From JAIQFV01 sp041494885 (GTDB taxonomy: Bacteria; Acidobacteriota; Terriglobia; JAIQFV01), in contig JBGQBO010000006.1 in NCBI GenBank assembly GCA_041494885.1, positions 101,164 through 165,163 on the forward strand: 64,000 bases of DNA, read 5' to 3'. A model generated the notes under the pieces. The model was not told where the DNA came from. It was given only the letters and a program-made list of their open reading frames with translations, and searched no databases. Made by a program: the position numbers and the translations under genes. Below, in pieces: positions 18,204 to 25,918 of this stretch (position 1 is the first letter of the stretch; each line of letters starts with the position of its first letter).

Positions 18204-20903
18204 GTGAGACAACTTCGCGCCTTGCTTCTGCGCCTCAGCGGATTGTTCAACAAGGAACAGCGCGACCGGGATTTGGAAGAAGAACTGGAAAGCCATCTTC
18301 TGATGCACGTTGAGGACAACTTGCGTCGCGGGATGACTCGAGAAGAAGCACGCCGGCATGCCCTGATCCAGCTGGGCGGCCTGGAGCAAACGAAAGAGCG
18401 TTACCGCGAACGATGGGGCCTGCCGCGGCTCGAAACGGTCTGGCAGGACGCACGCTTCGGCCTGCGCATGCTGCGTAAATCACCCAGTTTCACCGCCATC
18501 GCTGTCCTCACCCTTGCACTCGGCATCGGAGTCAACGCGGGCATCTTCCAGATCTTCAATGGGCTCGCGTTGCGGCCGCTGGAACTCCCCGGCTCGCAGC
18601 ACGTCCTCACTCTGTACCAAACCTTCCATCTGAATCAAGGACCGATGCATCGAAACGTCTTCGGCTCAGGAAACTTGTTTTCGTATTACGAATACAAGGA
18701 GTATCGAGACCAGAACCACGTTTTTTCCGGCTTGCTGTCCTACGCCCCGTTCGTTGAGGTGACATTGGCTGGCGAGCAACCCCGGCAGCTCCTGGGCACC
18801 CTGGCGTCGTGCAATTACTTTGAGGTGCTGGGCGTTCGACCTGAGTTGGGACGGACTTTCACCGAGCCCGATTGTGATCAAACCGGTAGCGGCGCCGTTG
18901 TCGTTCTCAGTGATGAGATGTGGCGCAACACCTTCGCTGCAGACCTTGCCCTCATTGGAAGGGCTGTCTCGATCAATCGCGTCCCCCTGACGATCATCGG
19001 GGTTGCACCTCGTGGGTTCGCGGGAACCGAGGTGGTGCCTTCCGCGTTCTGGGCACCGCTCACCATGCAGCCTGTCATTTATTCCAGCCGGGAACAGGAA
19101 GGAGATATGCTGGCGGATGACGAGCTGAGCTGGCTGCAGCTGATGGGACGCGTCCGTGGCGATTTCTCAAATGGGCAGGTCCTGGCAGACCTGAGAGTCA
19201 TCGCGGCCCGCCTTGACCGACGTCATCCCGGGTTCGAGTCAAAGCTCGCCGTGGCGACTTCCACCCTCTTCGTCCGGCCTGAGGAGCGTCACCTCCTGCT
19301 CGGCGGCGGGGTCGTGGTTCTGTTTGCGGTCGGGCTCGTCCTTCTCATTGCATGCGCGAATGTGGCGAGTCTTCTGCTTGCTCGTGCTGCCACACGCAGG
19401 CGGGAGATCGCGATCCGCCTTGCGACCGGCGCCAGCCGTGGTCGCCTGATACGTCAGCTCCTGACCGAGAGTCTCTTGCTCGCACTGTTCGGGGGCGCGC
19501 TGGGCTCCCTACTCGCATTCTGGTCATTCGAAGCAGCCCTGAAGTTCACGCTTTCGCATCTACCGGAAGGATTCACCGCCTCCAATCTAACGGTTGCCCC
19601 AGACCTCCGCGTTCTGGCCTACACTCTCGCCCTGACGTTGCTCACGGCAATCGCTTTTGGCCTTGCCCCCGCGTTCGAAGCCTCTCGCATGGACCTGTCT
19701 TCACAACTTAAGGATGTGGGCGCGGACTTACAAGGCGATCAAACTCACGGCGGGCTGTTGCGACGTTCACTTGTAGGATTGCAAATAGCGGTCTCCATGA
19801 TCCTTCTGTTGACCGCCGGATTATTGCTTCGAGGACTCTACCGGGCCCAGACCATCGATCCCGGCTTTTCCCTCGAAAACACCGCAGCGGTCTCCGCCGA
19901 TCTTGCGAGCCAGGGCTACAGCGGGGGGCGCGCAGCGGCTTTCCGAAGCGAACTGATCGACCGTCTTTCCGCGCTACCGGGGGTGGAAGCCGTGGCCCAA
20001 GCTTCATCTCTCCCTCTGGGCAACTCGCACCAAGTCGCCCAGGGTTCCCTTCCTGGCCATGAGGGAAGTCAAAGGGTTGAATTGAACGCTGTCTCGCGGA
20101 ATTTCTTCGCCACCATGGCGATTCCGATTGTCCGCGGCCGGACCTTCAGCGATGCTGAGGTTCAGACTGATGCCAAGGCCATCATCGTGACGGAAGCTAC
20201 GGCGCGGCTTTTCTGGCCGGGTGAAGACCCGGTCGGCAAACGGCTTGTGCTGTACAGGCCCGGCAATCCCGTCTACGACGTCGTTGGCGTTGCAAAAGAC
20301 GCTCAGGTGTCGCATCTCGGTGAAGCCCACCCCATTTACCTATACATCCCCGCCGGAGCCGATAAGCTGGCACAACTCCATTTGCTGGTTCGCACCGCTG
20401 GAACCGGCGCTTCGTTGAAGGACATACGCACCACGGTTCGCGCGCTCGACCCTCAACTCGTGGCCAATGTGGTTGGACTCGAAGACTATCTCGAGTTCTG
20501 GCGCGCCCCGGCACGGGTGGCGGCGGGTTTTTCTGCGGCACTGGGCGGGTTGGCGCTTCTGCTGGCATCCGCGGGCGTGTATGGAACGGTCAGTTTCGCA
20601 GTCAGCCGCCGCATTCGCGAAATCGGGATTCGCATGGCCCTCGGAGCGAACGGCCAAGATGTCATGCGTCTTATACTTCGCCAGGCTTTGCACCCGGTTA
20701 TGATAGGCGCCGCTGTTGGCATCACGGCGGGCACAGGCGTGTCCCGGCTTCTCTCAACCGTTCTCTTCGGGCTCAGCAGTCTCGATCCTATCGCCTTCTT
20801 TGCGGTCCCGGCGTTCCTGCTGGCTGTGGCCTTGCTGGCAAGCTACGTTCCTGCTCGCCGGGCCTGCCGCGTGGATCCGATGGTGGCATTGAGGTACGAG
20901 TGA
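18204..20903 (+). CDS. ADOP-family ABC-type permease 2
   Basis: 899 residues, start GTG at 18204 with GAGGAG 6 nt upstream. It has the same architecture as its neighbour: MRQLRALLLRLSGLFNKEQR, the helical ESHLLMHVEDNLRRGMTREEARRHAL domain, the first membrane helix (SFTAIAVLTLALGIGVNAGIF), two periplasmic MacB-like domains and the C-terminal RVDPMVALRYE. The DPGF and SRRIREIGIRMALGA motifs of the second core repeat are intact. It lies 93 nt after copy 1 and presumably arose by tandem duplication. Sequence outside the membrane and terminal parts has diverged strongly, so the two probably handle different substrates. Confidence 0.93.
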   Translation: MRQLRALLLRLSGLFNKEQRDRDLEEELESHLLMHVEDNLRRGMTREEARRHALIQLGGLEQTKERYRERWGLPRLETVWQDARFGLRMLRKSPSFTAIAVLTLALGIGVNAGIFQIFNGLALRPLELPGSQHVLTLYQTFHLNQGPMHRNVFGSGNLFSYYEYKEYRDQNHVFSGLLSYAPFVEVTLAGEQPRQLLGTLASCNYFEVLGVRPELGRTFTEPDCDQTGSGAVVVLSDEMWRNTFAADLALIGRAVSINRVPLTIIGVAPRGFAGTEVVPSAFWAPLTMQPVIYSSREQEGDMLADDELSWLQLMGRVRGDFSNGQVLADLRVIAARLDRRHPGFESKLAVATSTLFVRPEERHLLLGGGVVVLFAVGLVLLIACANVASLLLARAATRRREIAIRLATGASRGRLIRQLLTESLLLALFGGALGSLLAFWSFEAALKFTLSHLPEGFTASNLTVAPDLRVLAYTLALTLLTAIAFGLAPAFEASRMDLSSQLKDVGADLQGDQTHGGLLRRSLVGLQIAVSMILLLTAGLLLRGLYRAQTIDPGFSLENTAAVSADLASQGYSGGRAAAFRSELIDRLSALPGVEAVAQASSLPLGNSHQVAQGSLPGHEGSQRVELNAVSRNFFATMAIPIVRGRTFSDAEVQTDAKAIIVTEATARLFWPGEDPVGKRLVLYRPGNPVYDVVGVAKDAQVSHLGEAHPIYLYIPAGADKLAQLHLLVRTAGTGASLKDIRTTVRALDPQLVANVVGLEDYLEFWRAPARVAAGFSAALGGLALLLASAGVYGTVSFAVSRRIREIGIRMALGANGQDVMRLILRQALHPVMIGAAVGITAGTGVSRLLSTVLFGLSSLDPIAFFAVPAFLLAVALLASYVPARRACRVDPMVALRYE

Positions 20904-20955
20904 GGATTAACCTGTGGCGAATGGCAAGTCATGGGATCGAGGTCGGACGTCAGAG

Positions 20956-21032
20956 GTCAGAGGTCGGAAAGAACCTGGAGGCCAGAAGTCAGAAGAAAGC
21001 TGGAAGCCAATTATGGTTTTCCGACCTCTGAC
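20956..21032. repeat. Intergenic inverted repeat between ADOP 2 and ADOP 3
   Basis: Fifteen-bp perfect arms (GTCAGAGGTCGGAAA at 20956-20970 and its complement at 21018-21032) surround a 47-nt centre that also contains CAGAAGTCAGAAG. Additional CAGAGGTC/GACCTCTG units extend both sides, so the region is built from short repeated GAGGTCAGAG-type words. Transcribed, it would form a long hairpin. It may act as a transcription attenuator between the permease genes, or be a mobile palindrome. Confidence 0.65.
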
Positions 21033-21089
21033 TTCTGACCTCTGATTTCAAAGGGCAGTTGGCGACATACGCTGGAATGAGGATCACTT

Positions 21090-23756
21090 ATGCGGCAACT
21101 ACGGGCGTGGTTCTTGCGACTGGCCGGTTTACTCAACAAAGATCGGCGTGATCATGAGCTGGCCAGCGAACTCGAATCCCATCTTCAGATGCACATCGAA
21201 GACAATGTTCGATCGGGTATGAGTCCGGAAGAGGCGAGGCGGCTAGCCCTGATCAGGTTGGGGGGCATCGAATCGACCAAGGAAAATTATCGCAACCGTC
21301 GCGGGCTGCCGGCCCTGGAGACGCTGCTGCAGGATGTTCGATACAGTCTGCGCATGCTCGGCAAGAGTCCCGGTTTCACTGCCGTCGCCGTGATCACCCT
21401 GGCGCTTGGCATCGGTGTTAATACTGGTGTCTTCACTGTGATCAATGGTCTATTACTCCGGGCTCGTGTCGACAAGGACCCGGGCAGTTTCATCCATCTC
21501 TCTCCGCAGTATTCCGGGCAGGCTAAGGAATTTGGCCAACCCGGAGCGATTTCGCTCTCGGACTTCCGTTCGTTTCAAGCCGGCACTCACCCCTTAAGCG
21601 ATCTCGCCGCCTGGGCCATCACCCGTGTGAAGCTGGGGGAGGGTTTTGATAAGGAGCTGGCGCTCCTGGTCACACGCAATTTCTTTTCGGTCTATGGATT
21701 GGAGCAGCCCAAGCTGGGAAGATTGTTCCTTGCTGATGAGTGCTCTACTTCCGGGGCCGCAGCCGTCGTTATTCTAAGCGAGGAGATCTGGAGGAATCGG
21801 TTCGGTGCGGATCCGCAGATCATCGGCTCCGTCATCAATCTGAACCGACACCCATTTACCGTGGTGGGCATCGTCCCGGCGCATTTTTCGGGCCGGCTCC
21901 GGGGGATGGGCATCTGGATCCCTTACACCATGCAGCCACAGGTCTCATTGTGGGACAGAAACCTGTTTCAGGAAATCGGCACGCCATGGTTGATGGTGGA
22001 TGGACGGATCAAATCAGGCCAATCTCATTCCGCCGTACAAGCTGAACTCGAGGTCATGGCGAAGCAACAGGATCGGCTTCAGCCGGGCCGCACGACGAGG
22101 ATGATTCTGACCAACGGCTCGATGATCGAAGAGCCAGCTCTGCGCGCGAAGGTGTTTTGGGTCTCGCCGTTAATTATGGGCGCACTCTCACTGGTGCTGT
22201 TAATCACGTGTGTGAATGTGACGGTGCTGATGCTGTCGAGGGCGGCGGTGCGTCAGCGTGAGGTTGCCATCCGGTTGGCCCTGGGAGTCGGTCGCGGGCG
22301 ATTGCTCCGCATGCTGTTGACTGAGAGCTTGATCCTGGCGGGGGCCGCAGGTGTGATCAGCGCTTATCTGGCTTATCAGGTTCCGAAGATCTTTGAAAGA
22401 ACATTCGCGGAGGCACCGAATTATCCACTCCAGCCTGACTGGCGGGTGTTTGCTTACCTCACTGCGGTGACGATGCTGGCCGGGTGTATCGCGGGGTGGG
22501 CACCGGCGCTCGAATCTTTGAAGGTCAATCTCCTGGCATCCCTGAAGGGATGTGAGAGTGTGTTTGGGGCCGGCACGACTAGATGGCGGGCGGGAGATGT
22601 CCTGATTGCCGCGCAGGTGGCCCTGAGCGTTGTGCTGCTCGCGACCGCAGGACTCTTCATGCGCGCGCAATACACGATGATCAACGCTGACCCGGGATTT
22701 GAAAGCAAGCAGGTGCTCCTGGTCCCGTTAGAAATGGAGCTGCCGCACTTTCCGGCGGGTTCTGCGACCTCGTTTTACCGCACCCTGGAACGACGTGTGC
22801 GCGCAATGCCAGGCGTCCAGGCAGCTTGCTATGCCAGTTCGCCACCGGGCTCGAGCGGGGAGGAAGCCGCGATGGAGGAAGTCAGACTGCCGGATCAACC
22901 GAAAGGAACTGAAAAACCCGTTGCTCTCAATTCCGTCTCACCGGATTTCTTTGAGACCTTCCGCATCCCGATCATTGCCGGGCGGACGTTTCTCGAATCA
23001 GACGCCCCCTCTCAAAGCACCGCTCCCGTCATCGTCGCCTCTGAAACCTTTGCCCGCACATTCTGGCCGGGCGATGACGCACTGGGTAAGGTGATCGAGG
23101 ACTCCAGGGGCAGCCGGCTGAGGGTTGTGGGCGTTGCACGAGACACGAAGTCAATGTTTGGCGCCCTTGACAACCCTCGGTTCTACTATCTGTGGAAACC
23201 ACAAACCTCCGGCTATTCCCTGATGGTCCGGTTTGTGGGTGACGCCCGTCCCGCAGCGAAGGCAGTCAGAAACGTGATCAGGGACCTGGATCACGAAATG
23301 ACCGCCTATCCTCGGACGCTTCGCTCGCTGATGGATGAGGTGGTAGCGAGATTTTGGGTGGTCGCCCGGATGATCCTCTTTCTTGGAGTGGTGGCGCTGG
23401 GGCTTGCGGTTATCGGCGTGTATGGCGTGGTCGCTTTTACTGTGAGCCGGCGGACGAAGGAGATGGGCATCCGCTTGGCGCTGGGCGCGACCCCGGGCCA
23501 AATTTTCCGTTTGGTTTTAGAGTCGGGTGCTAAGCCGATTCTCGCCGGGCTAGTCGGAGGATTGATCTTGGCAATGGTCGGGGCCGAGGCGATGGCCCGG
23601 GTGTTGCGAGAGATGCCCGTCCCGCTTGAGGCGTGGGACCCACTGGCCTATTTGGCGATTTCAACAGCGTTGTCGGGCTCCGCGATGACGGCGTTGCTAG
23701 GGCTTGCACAGCGGGCGAAGAAGGTGGATCCCATGGTGGCGCTGCGGTATGAATAG
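21090..23756 (+). CDS. ADOP-family ABC-type permease 3
   Basis: 888 residues, ATG at 21090 with GAGGA about 7 nt upstream. MRQLRAWFLRLAGLLNKDRRD and the ESHLQMHIEDNVRSGMSPEEARRLAL helical domain open the protein, the two MacB-like cores follow, and it ends KVDPMVALRYE. The second core repeat keeps SRRTKEMGIRLALGATPGQ. The first periplasmic domain has little identity with copies 1 and 2. It is the last gene of the PadR-ADOP block; no ATPase gene is next to any of the three. Confidence 0.93.
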   Translation: MRQLRAWFLRLAGLLNKDRRDHELASELESHLQMHIEDNVRSGMSPEEARRLALIRLGGIESTKENYRNRRGLPALETLLQDVRYSLRMLGKSPGFTAVAVITLALGIGVNTGVFTVINGLLLRARVDKDPGSFIHLSPQYSGQAKEFGQPGAISLSDFRSFQAGTHPLSDLAAWAITRVKLGEGFDKELALLVTRNFFSVYGLEQPKLGRLFLADECSTSGAAAVVILSEEIWRNRFGADPQIIGSVINLNRHPFTVVGIVPAHFSGRLRGMGIWIPYTMQPQVSLWDRNLFQEIGTPWLMVDGRIKSGQSHSAVQAELEVMAKQQDRLQPGRTTRMILTNGSMIEEPALRAKVFWVSPLIMGALSLVLLITCVNVTVLMLSRAAVRQREVAIRLALGVGRGRLLRMLLTESLILAGAAGVISAYLAYQVPKIFERTFAEAPNYPLQPDWRVFAYLTAVTMLAGCIAGWAPALESLKVNLLASLKGCESVFGAGTTRWRAGDVLIAAQVALSVVLLATAGLFMRAQYTMINADPGFESKQVLLVPLEMELPHFPAGSATSFYRTLERRVRAMPGVQAACYASSPPGSSGEEAAMEEVRLPDQPKGTEKPVALNSVSPDFFETFRIPIIAGRTFLESDAPSQSTAPVIVASETFARTFWPGDDALGKVIEDSRGSRLRVVGVARDTKSMFGALDNPRFYYLWKPQTSGYSLMVRFVGDARPAAKAVRNVIRDLDHEMTAYPRTLRSLMDEVVARFWVVARMILFLGVVALGLAVIGVYGVVAFTVSRRTKEMGIRLALGATPGQIFRLVLESGAKPILAGLVGGLILAMVGAEAMARVLREMPVPLEAWDPLAYLAISTALSGSAMTALLGLAQRAKKVDPMVALRYE

Positions 23757-23786
23757 GTGTTAATAGAGTGACAAGAGACAGAGTAA

Positions 23787-23836
23787 AATCGGAGGTCAGA
23801 GATTTTCAGGATCGAGAATCCCTTTGACCCCCGATT
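23787..23836. repeat. Inverted repeat after ADOP 3
   Basis: AATCGGAGGTCA (23787-23798) and TGACCCCCGATT (23825-23836) form 12-bp arms with one mismatch. The word GAGGTCAGAG is shared with the inverted repeat before ADOP 3, so both seem to belong to one repeat family. Confidence 0.5.
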
Positions 23837-23856
23837 CATGAGATGAGGGGATAACT

Positions 23857-24294
23857 TCACACTAAATCGAAGAGGCGTTGCCTTCGGACAGCCCATTCCT
23901 CGCTCGACAAGATTCGAGGACCTACTTCAATCAAGCGTGGCAGAAGATTGAATACCGAGACGGGGCTCCATTTCGATCCCTGGCGGGTTCGGAATCCCTG
24001 CTGGTTGAGTTCGTCCGCCACTTGAGTCAAATTCTTGTCCAGGACGATTAATTCCATCGTGCGCAAGAGGATCTGCTTTTCGGTCTGCTCTTCTTCGAGC
24101 GTCGTGCAATCGCTGCCAACCTTCAGGCCAAAAGGAACCTCTCCATTTAGTATCCCTCGTTCCTGCTCTTCTCCAGCCCCTTCGCGCTCCCATTCAACAG
24201 CAACCAATCTCCAACCCGCCTCTGTTTTCTGTCTTATGGCTTCCTGGGTTGGAGGAGCTGAAACGACTTCCCGGATTCGTTCAACCTTTATCAT
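23857..24294 (-). CDS. Recombinase-domain-like small protein
   Basis: 145 residues on the minus strand, convergent with the ADOP genes. The C-terminal half (ELIVLDKNLTQVADELNQQGFRTRQGSKWSPVSVFNLLPRLIEVG) resembles the recombinase domain found between the catalytic and zinc-ribbon domains of large serine recombinases. The N-terminal half (about 1-70) is not familiar and there is no resolvase catalytic domain, so it is not a recombinase itself. It may be a domesticated DNA-binding fragment. The function is unknown. Confidence 0.6.
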   Translation of the reverse strand: MIKVERIREVVSAPPTQEAIRQKTEAGWRLVAVEWEREGAGEEQERGILNGEVPFGLKVGSDCTTLEEEQTEKQILLRTMELIVLDKNLTQVADELNQQGFRTRQGSKWSPVSVFNLLPRLIEVGPRILSSEEWAVRRQRLFDLV

Positions 24295-25181
24295 AGTGCC
24301 TCCTAACAGGTTTTATGTGGTCCACAAATGTGTCGTGTCCGGTTCACTACGATAACCCGAAACGCAGTTGCCTTTGCCATCAAAATGCGGCTGGCCAGCA
24401 ATTCAAAAATGCAAGGGCCACTACGCGGACCTGATGATGAAAGCAGGTGGTGTCTTGCCGGGGCGACTTTGGCATAGCGCCTCAAAGACAGCTCATGGAC
24501 ACTTAGGTCTTAGGGATAGAACGGGATTACAGTTGCAAATGCCATACCAATCTTCTTTTGAATAAATACATTGAAATGGCAAGGGTTAGGCCAAAATAGA
24601 CCTTGAACCGGGATCCATGGATGTCCGCTTGTGGGATTCCCTTTCCCATATCCGGCCACGGTCTGAAGATCAGAGGACTTCTGGCGCTGGGCCCCTCTCA
24701 AGCTCTACACAGCTATCATCCAAGCAAAGAATGGGATGGTTCACGTGTCCCGAACTAAAGACTGAAAGGCAATTCGATCCACTGACTGATGCAATGGGTT
24801 GGTTTGCCATTCCTAGGGATTTCCACCCCTGCGATTTGTTCTTACACAAGACTCTGAGATGGTGACTGGAATCTTGTGTTCCTAAAGAGTTGACCCAATC
24901 TTCATCATTAAGACCTTATGATCGCACCCAAACCATTGGCCTCCTAGTGAACCTATAGTTCCAAGCCTCCACACCGAGAAACTACTTTTATCAATTTAGA
25001 ACAAATTACGTTTATTGTATCATTAAACAACACGATGGGATATCGTATTATCCACTAATAGCAATCTAATACATTTATAATAAACACTTTATAAAACATT
25101 TTTAGATTGGCACTACGGTTGCTGTTATTTCATTGTGTTGTTACTGGTTGGTTGGCAAACGCAAGGCTTGGAGGAGGGTAT
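24295..25181. other. Gene-poor stretch with AT-rich upstream region
   Basis: No supported gene in nearly 0.9 kb. Base composition drops sharply from about 24950 to 25105, with many A/T runs, and the stretch ends in a sigma-54 promoter at 25108-25123. A dyad-like sequence, GGATA (25038-25042) with TATCC (25049-25053), sits about 70 bp upstream of that promoter, where an enhancer-binding protein could act. Confidence 0.5.
25108..25123 (+). promoter_or_regulatory. Sigma-54 (-24/-12) promoter
   Basis: TGGCAC (25108-25113), a 5-nt spacer and TTGCT (25119-25123) is a perfect match to the consensus TGGCAC-N5-TTGCW. The predicted start of transcription is about 25134, 48 nt before the ATG of the next gene. 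The AT-rich upstream DNA could assist looping. Confidence 0.75.
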
Positions 25182-25466
25182 ATGTTAAACGAAAGGGTAG
25201 CTCAACTGCTTGTTACGGATATTATGAAATCGTACTGGGATTCACGTGAGATCGACAAGGTCGACACGTATTTGACCACCGAAAAGTTTGTACACAATCT
25301 TGACGATTTCCAACTCCAACTCGAGTTTGCCCTCTATTTCCTTTGCGGGTATGAGAAAAAAGCCATCTCCAAGTTCCTTCGCAGAAACAAGGTCAGGGTC
25401 GAAAATGAAATCAGCCGGATGCAAGAAATGTACTTGTTGCTGGTCCGTCCCAGGGGCAATGCGTAA
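25182..25466 (+). CDS. Small protein of unknown function behind a sigma-54 promoter
   Basis: 94 residues, start ATG 25182 with GGAGGAGG ending 4 nt before it. The frame is open 25 codons further, but that part reads as non-coding leader and includes the promoter start. No family is recognised. Residues about 50-85 (ALYFLCGYEKKAISKFLRRNKVRVENEISRM) resemble a sigma-region-4 or helix-turn-helix segment, so a DNA-binding or regulatory role is possible. The N-terminal part is charged and predicted helical. No partner gene is nearby. Confidence 0.65.
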   Translation: MLNERVAQLLVTDIMKSYWDSREIDKVDTYLTTEKFVHNLDDFQLQLEFALYFLCGYEKKAISKFLRRNKVRVENEISRMQEMYLLLVRPRGNA

Positions 25467-25918
25467 TCCACTTCGAAATGAGAAGAGGATCCAAGCCAGG
25501 TTTGAATGGGATGTGAAGTTCTAGCTCAATTTTTAGAGTAACTCTTTAGGAACGAAATTTAAACTGAGGCACTGATAACAATGAAACTTAATCAGAAAAA
25601 TCTCCTACTTTCCCACCTCTAAACCCCATCCCAAAAATAGCGGCCCCGCTTTGGCGGGGCCTCTACCTAAATGCGTACCCCTGATGCCGCTCCTCCCCAA
25701 CATACAGCCTGCTTGAGCGAAAAAAGACCCACTATTGGCACTCCGTTACAGCTCCTTTGCTATTGACCATAGAGGAAACCCCGTACACCAAGTGGTCTGT
25801 TTGGTCCGGCGGGTTCAACCCTGACGGATTCCCCATTCAACTTCCTGCCTCTTCTTCGATACACGGGGCCTGCATCAAATCTGTTGATGAATCTTTTCCA
25901 GCGGAAATTGGTTCGAGT
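25467..25918. other. Intergenic stretch between convergent genes
   Basis: Only the minus-strand terminator at 25631-25661 is evident. Confidence 0.5.
25631..25661 (-). terminator. Rho-independent terminator of the secreted DUF11/BACON gene
   Basis: An 8-bp perfect stem GGCCCCGC/GCGGGGCC with a 4-nt loop (25642-25661). Read on the minus strand it is followed within 3 nt by five T residues (25633-25637). It serves the gene ending at 25919. Confidence 0.7.

Noticed and set aside
24617..24865. 82-codon frame in the gene-poor stretch
   Set aside because: No ribosome site and odd composition; likely chance.
25740..25760. TGGCAC-like box near 25735 as a third sigma-54 site
   Set aside because: There is no GC at the -12 position with correct spacing.
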